From: Hellea sp964472905
GTDB taxonomy: Bacteria; Pseudomonadota; Alphaproteobacteria; Caulobacterales; Maricaulaceae
Length of the DNA stretch: 22,030 bases
Direction of reading: 5' to 3'
Assembly (NCBI GenBank): GCA_964472905.1
Contig: CAYYMI010000041.1
Location: 1-22,030 of the forward strand
A program made the position numbers and the translations under genes. The first letter of the stretch is position 1. Each line of letters starts with the position of its first letter. Positions 1 through 8,244 of the stretch are shown here, piece after piece. The notes under the pieces were generated by a model that ran no database searches, had not been told where the DNA came from, and saw nothing but the letters and a program-made list of their open reading frames with translations.

Positions 1-160
1 TGGCGGTATGGACGAGCCTGAGCTTAAGATCATTGACGTCTTTATCTGTAAGCTACGTAAGAAATTAGCCTCAGCCACACAAGGCGAGCATTACATCGAA
101 ACAGTTTGGGGGCGCGGATATGTGCTTCGCGAACCCGCTAAAGAAAAACTAAGCGCTTAA
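1..160 (+). CDS. ctrA: Cell-cycle response regulator CtrA, C-terminal end (partial)
   Basis: The reading frame is open from base 2 and ends with TAA at 158-160, giving 52 residues. It begins GGMDEPELKIIDVFICKLRK and continues to IETVWGRGYVLREP. This is the recognition helix and wing of an OmpR/PhoB-type winged-helix domain, and the wording matches CtrA, the essential alphaproteobacterial cell-cycle regulator that binds TTAA-type half-sites. The receiver domain and start lie outside the window. The family is certain; the CtrA assignment rests on the near-identical DNA-recognition segment, because close paralogues differ there. Confidence 0.9.
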   Translation, partial: GGMDEPELKIIDVFICKLRKKLASATQGEHYIETVWGRGYVLREPAKEKLSA

Positions 161-180
161 CCCTAAGCACCTTATCATAA

Positions 181-230
181 GGGCGGCCTCCCCGCCCAAA
201 CACAACCCGCCTTGCCAGCGGGTTTTTTTT
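181..230 (+). terminator. Rho-independent terminator after ctrA
   Basis: Two hairpins follow the ctrA stop. The first pairs GGGCGG (181-186) with CCGCCC (192-197). The second pairs AACCCGC (204-210) with GCGGGTT (218-224) around a 7-base loop and runs into eight T residues (223-230). The second has the classic GC stem plus T tract for transcription on the plus strand, and lies just before the convergent ugd stop. Confidence 0.85.
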
Positions 231-239
231 ATGGGCGCT

Positions 240-1556
240 CTAAACCCGTCCTACGCTGACATAATCAAAGCCTAACTTGGCCATTTGCGCGGGTTGGTAG
301 ATATTGCGTAGATCAATGAGGATAGGCGTGGCCAGAGTCTCCTTTACCCGCGCCATATCTAATGCGCGAAACTCGTCCCATTCAGTGATGATAACAACAG
401 CATCGGCGTCTTTGATTGCGGCGTAAGCTCCGTCTTTAAAGGTCACATCATTTAAAAGCTCTTTGGCTTCTTCCATCGCGGCTGGGTCGTAGGCCGTAAT
501 ACTCGCGCCTTTATCTTGCAGTCTCGGGATAATGGTCAGGCTAGGCGCATCGCGCATATCATCAGTGTTGGGTTTAAAGGACAGACCTAAAACCGCGATG
601 GTCTTGCCCGTTAAATCCCCGCCCGTCTCGCGGCCAATTGCGTCAATGACCTTATTAGCCATAGCGCGTTTACGGGCTTCATTGGCATCAACAACCGAGC
701 TCACAATCGTAAGCGCCACATCAGCTTCTTCTGCGGTGCGCGTTAAGGCCAATGTATCTTTGGGAAAACAAGACCCACCATAGCCTGGCCCAGCGTGCAG
801 GAATTTGCTGCCAATGCGTTTATCAAGACCAATCCCTTTGGCGACTTGCTGAACGTCGGCGCCCACGGCCTCGCACAAATCCGCCATTTCATTGATAAAT
901 GTAATTTTTGTCGCCAGAAAAGAATTGGCCGCATATTTAATTAGCTCGGACGTGCGCCGGCTTGTGAACATCATCGGCGTTTCGTTCAAATATAGAGGCC
1001 GATAAATCGCGCGCATAACTGCCTCGGCTTTAGGATTATCCGTCCCGACAACCACACGGTCTGGTCGTTTGAAATCATTAATCGCCGCGCCTTCACGCAG
1101 AAATTCAGGATTAGAGACAACGGCGAAATCATCAAGGCTATGATGTTTGGCGATAATGTTTTCAACTTCATCGCCTGTTCCGACGGGCACGGTTGATTTT
1201 GTTACAATCACCGTAAAGCCCTTTATATGCTGCGCGATTTCTTCGGTGGCGGCATAGACATAAGATAAATCAGCATAGCCATCGCCGCGACGCGAGGGCG
1301 TTCCCACCGCAATAAAAACAGCTTCGGCCTCTTTCATCGCGCTAGCGAGATCCGTGGTGAAAGATAACCTCCCAGAGGCCATATTTTTAGCCACGAGCTC
1401 TTCGAGACCTGGTTCATAAATCGGAACACCGCCGTCGTTTAAGGTTTTTATTTTATAGGGGTCTTTATCAACGCAAATGACCTCATGGCCAAAATCTGCA
1501 AAACAAACGCCGGAGACCAGTCCCACATATCCTGTTCCGACCATTACAACACGCAT
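240..1556 (-). CDS. ugd: UDP-glucose 6-dehydrogenase
   Basis: This NAD-dependent enzyme oxidises UDP-glucose twice to UDP-glucuronate, a precursor of capsule, exopolysaccharide and holdfast-type sugars, in the cytoplasm. The 438-residue product starts with the Rossmann nucleotide loop VGTGYVGLVSG (6-16). It carries the Lys region ELIKYAANSF (Lys207) and the catalytic cysteine in GPGYGGSCFPKDT (Cys263), and has the usual C-terminal UDP-binding domain with GLSFKPNTDDMRDAPS. Length is normal for the family. The ATG at 1556 has AAGGGA about 5 bases upstream. It is convergent with ctrA and divergent from the sterol desaturase-like gene, so it is probably monocistronic. No other polysaccharide genes are adjacent. 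Confidence 0.97.
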   Translation of the reverse strand: MRVVMVGTGYVGLVSGVCFADFGHEVICVDKDPYKIKTLNDGGVPIYEPGLEELVAKNMASGRLSFTTDLASAMKEAEAVFIAVGTPSRRGDGYADLSYVYAATEEIAQHIKGFTVIVTKSTVPVGTGDEVENIIAKHHSLDDFAVVSNPEFLREGAAINDFKRPDRVVVGTDNPKAEAVMRAIYRPLYLNETPMMFTSRRTSELIKYAANSFLATKITFINEMADLCEAVGADVQQVAKGIGLDKRIGSKFLHAGPGYGGSCFPKDTLALTRTAEEADVALTIVSSVVDANEARKRAMANKVIDAIGRETGGDLTGKTIAVLGLSFKPNTDDMRDAPSLTIIPRLQDKGASITAYDPAAMEEAKELLNDVTFKDGAYAAIKDADAVVIITEWDEFRALDMARVKETLATPILIDLRNIYQPAQMAKLGFDYVSVGRV

Positions 1557-1651
1557 ATGCGTCCCTTAAGAAAATTCTATATCGGTCTTATGACACTTCA
1601 AAGCTCAATGTACCATTGACATTATGTGTCAGCTACAGTCATTTTCAGTTC

Positions 1652-2611
1652 ATGGAATTTGATGTCCCCAATTTTCCGCCGGTGCTAATGTTTGCCGCGC
1701 CCGCCTTTGTCGCTCTCATCGCGATTGAATGGGTCTTTGTGGCGCGCCGTAAATGGGCTGGGACTTACATCACCAAAGACTCTATAACCTCCATGACCAT
1801 GGGCTTTGGGCAGCTCTTCTCGGATATTTTGATGGGCTTTATCAGCCTCGCTATTATGATGTGGTTCTGGGAACACCGGATTTTTAATTGGGGCTTTAGT
1901 CTTGGCGCTATGGCGGCCTGTTTGCTCGCCCAAGATTTTGTCTATTGGTATAAACACATGGCTGCGCATAAAATTCGCTGGTTCTGGTCGGCCCATAATG
2001 TCCATCATAGCTCGGAAGAGTATAATCTCTCCACCGCCTTACGTCAGCCATGGAACAACCATATCACAGGCTTCGTCTTGCTCTCCATGCCGCTGGTGGT
2101 TCTGGGCTTTCACCCCCTGCTCGTTATTTTTATCGGGGCGGTGAACCTCGTCTATCAATTCTGGATACATACACAGGCGATTAAAAAATTTCCAAAATGG
2201 ATCGAATTTATTTTCAACACCCCCAGTCATCACCGCGTCCATCACGGCACAAACCCGCGCTATCTGGATAGTAATTATGCGGGCATACTCATTATCTGGG
2301 ACCGTATGTTTGGCACATTCGTTGAAGAACGCGATGATGACCCCGTCAAATATGGCATCATAACCCCCATCGCCAGCCATAACCCTGTCATCGTCGCCTT
2401 TAAAGAGCTCTATAATATATTGAAAGACGCGGCCCAGCCTGGTCTTAAATTCAAGCACCGCTTGGGATATCTTTTTGCCTATCCGGGCTGGAGCCATGAC
2501 GGCTCCCGCAAAGGCTCGAAAGAACTCAAGCGAGAATTTGTACTTAAGCACCCAGAACAAGCGGGCATGCAGGGGTTGCCGAAGTTGGAATTAGCCGAGC
2601 CCACTGAATAA
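1652..2611 (+). CDS. Sterol desaturase / fatty acid hydroxylase superfamily protein
   Basis: This is an integral membrane di-iron oxygenase of the ERG3/fatty acid hydroxylase family; the substrate cannot be read from the sequence. The three histidine clusters that hold the iron pair are present: HMAAH, HNVHH (in FWSAHNVHHSSEEYN) and HRVHH (in TPSHHRVHHGTNPRYLDSNYAG), followed by IWDRMFGTF typical of the family. Several hydrophobic spans lie between and before them. The frame is open from a TTG at 1616, but the ATG at 1652 gives the normal N-terminus (MEFDVPNF) and I prefer it. There is no clear Shine-Dalgarno sequence. The upstream TTG lies in a TTGACA hexamer (1616-1621) that may be a -35 element rather than a start. 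The 3' end overlaps the convergent phosphatase gene by 21 bases. Confidence 0.88.
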   Translation: MEFDVPNFPPVLMFAAPAFVALIAIEWVFVARRKWAGTYITKDSITSMTMGFGQLFSDILMGFISLAIMMWFWEHRIFNWGFSLGAMAACLLAQDFVYWYKHMAAHKIRWFWSAHNVHHSSEEYNLSTALRQPWNNHITGFVLLSMPLVVLGFHPLLVIFIGAVNLVYQFWIHTQAIKKFPKWIEFIFNTPSHHRVHHGTNPRYLDSNYAGILIIWDRMFGTFVEERDDDPVKYGIITPIASHNPVIVAFKELYNILKDAAQPGLKFKHRLGYLFAYPGWSHDGSRKGSKELKREFVLKHPEQAGMQGLPKLELAEPTE

Positions 2612-4321
2612 AGCCCGTTGTTTGAAATTTAACCCTTTAGGGCTTGTCGCCTTAATCGTCTCGCCAGATTTACGCAACGTGAACTCCGCCACCGTAAAAG
2701 CGTCATAATCAGTTTCGACCACCGTGTTAATCCCGATCATTTTGACGTAGCCTTTGGTGCGGCTCAAAGTGAGGTCAATATAACCATTATGCAGCGCATT
2801 ATAATAAAGCGCGTCGGGATTGGATTGCGTGAGGAGCAAATTATATTCTGCCGTGGAGCCGCCTAGATAGGCTGTAAGCGTCTTGGAGGAGACTGATGTT
2901 GTGACCAATTCAAGACCGACTTTTTCTCCAGCCTCGGATGTTAAATCATTGACCCAAAATTCGTGAGCGTCACCTGTCACGACAAGCAGGTCATGGATGT
3001 CTTCATTGATGAGGCGGGCGTAAAAATTCTCTCGTGCAATCGGGTAGCCATCCCAGCTATCGGGATAAACAGGGAGATTATATTCGGATAGTCCAACAAA
3101 GTCGCGAATGCCCGCCCATTCTTTCTCAATATTAACCATCGCCTCTTCGGTCACATAAGGCGATAAATCCGGTGTCAATAAACGCCCCATAATCACTTGG
3201 TTGGCCATAAGACGCCAAGCTTTGCCATTTGCTTTGGAGGTTTTAAGCGTCTCAATGATGAAATCGCTTTGTGTCGGGCCAAACATTTCCCGTGTTGGGT
3301 CGCGCAGGATATCTCTTTGAAACTCATCGGCAGACCCTTTGGTCTTAATATCCTTAAAATGATCTTCAACGATGATTGGTTCTGATCTTGCTGTCAGCCG
3401 CGTTTCGACAGTTAGCAATGTCAGCAGGTCGCCATAATCATAGCTGCGGAAAATATCACTGCGAACGCGGCCAGGCCTCGGCTCACGTATCGGCATCCAT
3501 TCATAATAGGCCCGCAACGCGGCTTGGCGGCGTTCATCCCAATCGCCCTCCCCGTCTTCATGATTTTCGGCCCCGCCCGTCCAGCTATCATTACTGCTCT
3601 CATGATCATCCCATATCGCAATCATTGGCATTTTGGCGGTTATCCCCTGAAGACCTGCATCGGTGCGATATTGCGCGTGGCGCATACGGTAATCGTCCAG
3701 CTCGATAATTTCATGGCGCGGCTCATGTAGACGCCCTGTGCCAGAAGCCGCGGCGTCCAGATAATCATCCGCCGCATATTCATAGTAATAATCCCCTAGA
3801 TGAATAAAGGCATCAAAGTGATCTTGGCGGGCAATATGATCATAGGCATTAAAAAATCCATGTTGCCAGTTTGCACATGACACCACAGCAAAGCGGGCTT
3901 TATACAAAGACCCTTCGGGGAGGGTTTTGGTCTGGCCAATCGGTGAAACTATATCCCCTATGCGGAAACGATAATAATAACTCTCTCCTGCCTCTAACCC
4001 TTTCGCATCAATTTTGACTGTCCAATCTTTTGCTGCGGTGGTGGTAACCGTTCCAGAGGCCGCAAGCGAAACAAACTCAGCCTCCTTATCCATTTCCCAG
4101 ATGACCTCTATTGGGCCGTTCATAGGATTATCCGGGGTTATACGCGTCCATAGAATGACAGCAGTACTCAATGGGTCGCCTGAGGCAATGCCGTGTGAAA
4201 ACAAGCCCGTCGCAAGCTGTGTATTCGCTGAAAAACTCTCAGGCGCTTTGGGCGCGCAAGCAACAGCTGTCGAGGCCGTCAAAGCCCCTAAAATCCCCCG
4301 CCGAGTCAAAGATGACATCAT
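2591..4321 (-). CDS. phoD: PhoD-like alkaline phosphatase, Tat-exported
   Basis: This is a metallophosphoesterase of the PhoD family, expected to hydrolyse phosphodiesters or phosphomonoesters outside the cytoplasmic membrane. The N-terminus SSLTRRGILGALTASTAVAC is a twin-arginine signal (TRRGIL) ending at a cysteine, so a Tat lipoprotein is possible although the lipobox is imperfect. An N-terminal beta domain (GIASGDPLSTAVILWTRI) precedes the catalytic domain, which carries IHLGDYYYEY, IWDDHESSND and VVTGDAHEFWV, the metal-ligand motifs of PhoD. An ATG at 4321 with a second ATG at 4318 fits the signal peptide better than the upstream alternative at 4336. Neither has a strong Shine-Dalgarno sequence. 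It lies downstream of the metallopeptidase gene on the same strand, across a 142-base AT-rich gap. Confidence 0.93.
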   Translation of the reverse strand: MMSSLTRRGILGALTASTAVACAPKAPESFSANTQLATGLFSHGIASGDPLSTAVILWTRITPDNPMNGPIEVIWEMDKEAEFVSLAASGTVTTTAAKDWTVKIDAKGLEAGESYYYRFRIGDIVSPIGQTKTLPEGSLYKARFAVVSCANWQHGFFNAYDHIARQDHFDAFIHLGDYYYEYAADDYLDAAASGTGRLHEPRHEIIELDDYRMRHAQYRTDAGLQGITAKMPMIAIWDDHESSNDSWTGGAENHEDGEGDWDERRQAALRAYYEWMPIREPRPGRVRSDIFRSYDYGDLLTLLTVETRLTARSEPIIVEDHFKDIKTKGSADEFQRDILRDPTREMFGPTQSDFIIETLKTSKANGKAWRLMANQVIMGRLLTPDLSPYVTEEAMVNIEKEWAGIRDFVGLSEYNLPVYPDSWDGYPIARENFYARLINEDIHDLLVVTGDAHEFWVNDLTSEAGEKVGLELVTTSVSSKTLTAYLGGSTAEYNLLLTQSNPDALYYNALHNGYIDLTLSRTKGYVKMIGINTVVETDYDAFTVAEFTLRKSGETIKATSPKGLNFKQRALFSGLG

Positions 4322-4338
4322 TAAACAACCCAACAATC

Positions 4339-4370
4339 ATTATATCTTATTATTTATCTTATCGGGTCAA
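4339..4370 (-). promoter_or_regulatory. Candidate promoter for the PhoD-like gene
   Basis: Read on the minus strand, a perfect TATAAT lies at 4344-4339 and TTGACC at 4370-4365. The 20-base spacer is longer than the optimum of 17. The -10 would place the start of transcription about 10 bases before the ATG, which fits the absence of a clear ribosome binding site. This is a sequence match only. Confidence 0.35.
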
Positions 4371-4395
4371 TAACACCCCTCTTTGAAAATAACAG

Positions 4396-4417
4396 CTCAA
4401 TTCTAAGAGAAATTGAG
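4396..4417 (-). terminator. Weak hairpin downstream of the metallopeptidase gene
   Basis: CTCAATT (4396-4402) and AATTGAG (4411-4417) form a 7-bp inverted repeat, extendable with one bulge, about 47 bases past the metallopeptidase stop. On the minus strand it is followed by a short T-rich stretch. The stem is AT-rich, so termination is uncertain. Confidence 0.3.
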
Positions 4418-4463
4418 ATCATAAAAGAATTTCATATTAAAGGGTATTTTGTAATTTATAGAA

Positions 4464-5246
4464 TTACCACTCAGCCCCGACGGCATGTAAGAAGGCACCA
4501 TTGGCCTTAAGCCATTTCTTAGCTTTTTTGACATCGTCAAAAATAGAGTCGCAGACATCCCAAAAAGCGGCGCTGTGATTATCCTCGATCATATGCGCGC
4601 ATTCATGGGCTGCGACATAATCTAAAACAAAGGGCGGGGCAGAGATCAACCGCCAGCTATAGGAAATATGACCTTCTCCTTTGCGGGTAATACAAGACCC
4701 CCATCGCGAGGAGGTATCGCGGACAGAAATTTTCCCAATCCGCTTACCAAGTTTATCGGCGTAGAAATGCGAGGCATTGGTTAATTCTTCTCTGGCTTCG
4801 CGAATAAGAAAACGGCGCACACGCCCCGGAAAACTTTCGGCGTCAGGGGACGGGACATTAATCACGCGGCGCTCATGATCGATTTTCGGACGCCCGCGAC
4901 CTGGCGGTGAGACTAATTCATATATTTCTCCGCGCATCAATATATGTCCGCCCGGCTCAAACGGTTGCGGCGGCGGCAGACTTTCCAGCTGCACTTCAAT
5001 CCAGTCACGTTGATCACGTGCAAACTTCTTAGCCTTAGGAAGCGCTCTTACCCCTGGCACAATGACGGAGACTTCGCGGTCAGATGTTTTGACTTTCAAC
5101 GAAATACGCCGTGCCCGTTCAGAGAGCCGATAAATGATACGAGGGTCATCTTCGTCACGAAATGGGAATAGCGCTTTGGCGTCGCTCTTAGGCGTGTTAT
5201 GGGACGTGTTAGGTCTTTTGGCAAAATTTGATAGGAAACCACCCAT
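4464..5246 (-). CDS. YgjP/M48-type zinc metallopeptidase (DUF45)
   Basis: The 260-residue product ends in a zincin-type domain with HECAH (214-218) inside DYVAAHECAHMIEDNH and a third possible ligand at His224. The preceding SRWGSC..GxxSYSWRLISAPP stretch is characteristic of the YgjP/DUF45 family of predicted metallopeptidases; substrates are not known. The frame extends upstream to 5459, but that extension runs through the coding region of the divergent lipoprotein and reads like noise. The ATG at 5246 (MGGFLSNF) is therefore preferred, with only a weak GGATGA far upstream. With this start, the codon overlaps the divergent gene's ATG through a shared CATG. Confidence 0.85.
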   Translation of the reverse strand: MGGFLSNFAKRPNTSHNTPKSDAKALFPFRDEDDPRIIYRLSERARRISLKVKTSDREVSVIVPGVRALPKAKKFARDQRDWIEVQLESLPPPQPFEPGGHILMRGEIYELVSPPGRGRPKIDHERRVINVPSPDAESFPGRVRRFLIREAREELTNASHFYADKLGKRIGKISVRDTSSRWGSCITRKGEGHISYSWRLISAPPFVLDYVAAHECAHMIEDNHSAAFWDVCDSIFDDVKKAKKWLKANGAFLHAVGAEW

Positions 5247-6816
5247 GTCTATTATTCGTTCATCCTTATTACGTAGCGCCTCGGTTTCACTGATTCTCTC
5301 AGTTCCCCTTATCGTGGGGGCGTGTTCGCAAAAGGACAAGGGGCCATCTGCTGAAAAATCAGCACCGATTGCGGGACTATCGTTAAAATCGCCGTCTCGT
5401 AAAGCTCTTGCCAAACATTTCGATGTCCCGGACAGGTCCGTCAGTGAAGATGAAGCCAAGCAAGCATTAAAAAGTTTGAACCTGCTCGACTCCTCTCATG
5501 ATAATCTAAGCTGGGCAAAATCAGCCGGTAAAGCGGGTAATTATACTTATTCTGATTTGGCGGCGAAATCCGATGACGGCACACTATCAATAGAGCGCGC
5601 TAAACTTTACGGCGTCCATATGGAAGGCGAAACAGCTACATTTGATCGAGCTGATTTTTCTGGAATTGAAATCTACAATAAAGATGATGATATAACCGTC
5701 ACCTTCGCTGATATGAGCCTCGCGCGGCCAACACCCGCTATGGCTAAATCTATCATCAACTCGCTATCTAATATAAGTGATATTGGTACAGACATCGACA
5801 AAGATAGTATGGGGTTTGGCGCTATATCCATGTCAGATATGCGCGTGAAATCAGCCGAGCTTAATGGCGGTATCGATGTCATGATATGGGGCGAAGACGA
5901 AACCAGCGGACTAGCAGATATTTTAATAGATGATGTCGCGATGGAGTTTAATGACGATAAAGGGGAAAGTGGAAAGCTCAAATTGGGCGAATTCACCGCA
6001 ACAGGTTTACGCTCAAGCTTACTCAACGGTATAGGCGGCCCGAGGTCAATGGCCGGAAAATTTGGCTCTGTCGGCAAAAATTTTGATGAAGTCAGATTAG
6101 ACAATCTTGTTTTCGATAGCTCAGTCGTTTCACTTAATACCGATGGTTTCGCCGGTAAAGCGAGCGAAAAAAATGGCGTGACCACGATCAAACAAGTTAG
6201 CCAACCATTCACGATTAAGCTCAAAGACAGCCCAAAGTCAGCCCAAGCCGCACAGGCTTTTGCCATGGTCAAAGAACTCGGATTTGAAGAATTAGTCTTT
6301 GAGTCGAGTCAGACCCAAATCATAGATAGCAACACGGATACCGTCACCGTCAAAGATGGTATTGTCACAATGAAAGACGGGTTTAACCTCGATTATAATT
6401 ATTCAGCCTCAGGTGTAGCTGAACTACAAAACCGCCTAAAAACTTCAAAGCCCGGACGTGACTTTAATGCAGCTATGGCCGCGATGACGCTCAATGGACT
6501 ACAAATTCGTCTTGAAGATAAATCCATTGTTGATCGTGGGTTAAAATTAGCCGCGCAGCTTCAAGGAACATCGCCCGATACGATTAAAAATCAAATTAAA
6601 ATTGCTTCGGCCGGAGCGTCCCTCTTTGCGGGCGCCGGTCTTGAAGCGGCTCTGATGGGAGAGATGGGGTCAGCCGTCAGTGATTTCTTCGAAAACGGCG
6701 GAACACTGTCTGTCGTTGTAGATCCAACAGAACCGATTGCCATGTCAGAATTCGCAAACCTCAAACGAAGCGACATGACAATTAAAGAGCTCGGCTTTAC
6801 CGCCAAGGCAGAATAA
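5245..6816 (+). CDS. Uncharacterised lipoprotein
   Basis: The product of about 523 residues begins with a lipoprotein signal peptide (MSIIRSSLLRSASVSLILSV...VGAC, lipobox cysteine near residue 27), so it is probably anchored in a membrane. The rest is a long soluble region rich in alternating short hydrophobic and acidic segments and in Ser/Asp/Lys. Phrases such as FSGIEIYNKDDDITVTFADM suggest repetitive beta structure. I do not recognise the family. The ATG at 5245 is chosen because AGGAAA lies 6 bases upstream and the signal peptide starts there; an open frame back to 5134 is inside the opposite-strand gene. It is followed by a bidirectional hairpin shared with secB. Confidence 0.8.
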   Translation: MSIIRSSLLRSASVSLILSVPLIVGACSQKDKGPSAEKSAPIAGLSLKSPSRKALAKHFDVPDRSVSEDEAKQALKSLNLLDSSHDNLSWAKSAGKAGNYTYSDLAAKSDDGTLSIERAKLYGVHMEGETATFDRADFSGIEIYNKDDDITVTFADMSLARPTPAMAKSIINSLSNISDIGTDIDKDSMGFGAISMSDMRVKSAELNGGIDVMIWGEDETSGLADILIDDVAMEFNDDKGESGKLKLGEFTATGLRSSLLNGIGGPRSMAGKFGSVGKNFDEVRLDNLVFDSSVVSLNTDGFAGKASEKNGVTTIKQVSQPFTIKLKDSPKSAQAAQAFAMVKELGFEELVFESSQTQIIDSNTDTVTVKDGIVTMKDGFNLDYNYSASGVAELQNRLKTSKPGRDFNAAMAAMTLNGLQIRLEDKSIVDRGLKLAAQLQGTSPDTIKNQIKIASAGASLFAGAGLEAALMGEMGSAVSDFFENGGTLSVVVDPTEPIAMSEFANLKRSDMTIKELGFTAKAE

Positions 6817-6840
6817 CGACTTAATCATCGTCCCAAAAAT

Positions 6841-6860
6841 AAAACCCCTAACGGGGCTTT
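6841..6860 (-). terminator. Terminator at the 3' end of secB (possibly bidirectional)
   Basis: On the minus strand, AAAGCCCC, a 4-base loop and GGGGTTTT form an 8-bp stem (one G-U pair) followed by ATTTTT. This is a good rho-independent terminator for secB. The plus strand gives the same stem with a poorer T tract after the lipoprotein gene. Confidence 0.75.
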
Positions 6861-6863
6861 GGG

Positions 6864-7412
6864 TTAGTTTGTGGGCTGCTCTGCTGCGCGGCGCATCATT
6901 TCCTCGCGGAACATGGCGGCGAAATCTGGCGGCTCCAACATGATAGGCGGGTAGCCGCCATTTTGGGTCATCTCGGCCATGATTTGACGCGCAAAGGGGA
7001 AGAGAAGACGCGGACATTCGATTAAGATCAGCGGCTGTATTTCTTCGGCATTGACATTTTGAAACGCGAATAATCCCGCATATTCAAGCTCGGCGATAAA
7101 CGCCACTTGCTCAGCACGGCGGGCTTCCGCCTTGAGCATCAAAGTGACTTCGACATTATCACCTTCGAGCATTTGACGGCCAATTTCGATGCCGATTTGA
7201 ATTTGCGGCGCTTCGAGGCCAGAACGCAAACTATCAGGGGCGTTCGGGTTCTCAAAACTCGCATCTTTGGTATATTGGGCCAATATGCTGAGCATCGGGC
7301 CAGATTGAGCGGCCTCTTGCGCCTGAGCTTGTGCGGCGGCTTGGGCTTCGGCCTCAGCTTTAGCCGCTGCTTCTGCTGCGGCTTTTTCTTTTTTCGTTGG
7401 CTTTTTCGCCAT
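6864..7412 (-). CDS. secB: Protein-export chaperone SecB
   Basis: This cytoplasmic homotetrameric chaperone holds preproteins unfolded and delivers them to SecA. The core from about residue 38 is typical: LSILAQYTKDASFENPNAP, then IGIEIGRQ, VTLMLKAEA, FQNVNAEEIQPLILIECPRLLFPFARQIMAEMTQNGGYPP and LEPPDFAAMF. The first 37 residues are an Ala/Lys/Glu/Gln-rich low-complexity extension, making the protein (182 residues) longer than the usual roughly 155-165. It is divergent from the Tim44-like gene, an arrangement common in alphaproteobacteria. Confidence 0.97.
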   Translation of the reverse strand: MAKKPTKKEKAAAEAAAKAEAEAQAAAQAQAQEAAQSGPMLSILAQYTKDASFENPNAPDSLRSGLEAPQIQIGIEIGRQMLEGDNVEVTLMLKAEARRAEQVAFIAELEYAGLFAFQNVNAEEIQPLILIECPRLLFPFARQIMAEMTQNGGYPPIMLEPPDFAAMFREEMMRRAAEQPTN

Positions 7413-7572
7413 AATTGTCGGTCTCCCGTAAAAATATCTGATCGCGGGCTATCATAGTGACTACAGCCTAGCAATTGCTTATTGCGACGAGCCTCTATAC
7501 ACCCTATCTGCAAATCACAAATGGCGATGATCTTGTTAATATCAAGGTCACAAAGGTAAGGTATAAAAAGAA

Positions 7573-8241
7573 ATGTCTGACATGTATCAAGTCGTCCTAT
7601 ATGCCGCGATCGCCACGATTGTTTGCGTTATGCTGTACACCGTTCTAGGAAAATCCGTCGGCCAAGGCCCTGAAGCGGGAATTGACCTGATGAAAAAAAA
7701 TCCCAAACCCGCTATTGTTCCACCCGTCGATGATGGGACCCCTAAAACAGGTTTAGACGCGATAGCCCAAGCCGATCCCAATTTCTCGCCTGCTTATTTC
7801 ATGGACGGAGCCAAAGCCGCCTATTCCATGATTCTCGAGGCCTTTGCCTCCGGAGATCGTGACCAGCTTAAAGAGCTTCTGACGAAAGACGTATATAAAA
7901 CCTATAGCGACGCCATTGACGCGCGCGAAGCTGATAATTTAACTCAGGTCACTGACTTAGGGCGTCTTAGACGCGCCGCCATTCAGGATAGCAATCTTGA
8001 AGGTAAAACAGCTCAAATTTCGGTTCTTTATGAAGCCGAACTCACCTCGGCTCTGATGAACGCAGAGGGAGAGGTGGTACAAGGCGATCCCGATATTCTC
8101 TCCAGTATTTCAGAAATCTGGACCTTTGAACGAAATCTCAAATCATCCGATGTGAATTGGTTGCTATCTGATGTCGCGCCCAGTGAAGGCGATGACCTCG
8201 AAGCTGACCCCACGCCTGACACAACAAAACCTAAGTCCTAA
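7573..8241 (+). CDS. Tim44-like domain protein (TimA type)
   Basis: One N-terminal transmembrane segment (about residues 6-25, YQVVLYAAIATIVCVMLYTV) is followed by a linker with KNPKP and then a Tim44-like (NTF2-fold) domain. That domain has AYFMDGAKAAYSMILEAFASGDRDQLKELL, VTDLGRLRRAAI and SEIWTFERNLKSSDVNWLLSDV. Bacterial homologues of mitochondrial Tim44 are inner-membrane proteins of uncertain role, possibly linked to envelope biogenesis. It is divergent from secB and lies only 3 bases before mltA, so the two are probably cotranscribed. The order secB < > tim44-like - mltA - Smr is a recognisable alphaproteobacterial neighbourhood and supports the call. Confidence 0.9.
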   Translation: MSDMYQVVLYAAIATIVCVMLYTVLGKSVGQGPEAGIDLMKKNPKPAIVPPVDDGTPKTGLDAIAQADPNFSPAYFMDGAKAAYSMILEAFASGDRDQLKELLTKDVYKTYSDAIDAREADNLTQVTDLGRLRRAAIQDSNLEGKTAQISVLYEAELTSALMNAEGEVVQGDPDILSSISEIWTFERNLKSSDVNWLLSDVAPSEGDDLEADPTPDTTKPKS

Positions 8242-8244
8242 GCT

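Noticed and set aside
1616..1651. TTG start extending the sterol desaturase-like protein by 12 residues
   Set aside because: The TTG lies in a TTGACA hexamer and the extension is not family-like; the ATG at 1652 fits better.
4014..4373. Plus-strand 119-residue frame opposite the PhoD-like gene
   Set aside because: It lies antisense to the signal peptide and first beta domain of a clear gene and has no recognisable domain.
5247..5459. N-terminal extension of the metallopeptidase up to 5459
   Set aside because: It runs antisense through the lipoprotein signal peptide and has no family-like content.
7107..7457. Plus-strand 116-residue frame opposite secB
   Set aside because: Its Gly/Phe/Cys-rich tail is the complement of the Ala/Lys-rich secB start; it is a shadow frame.
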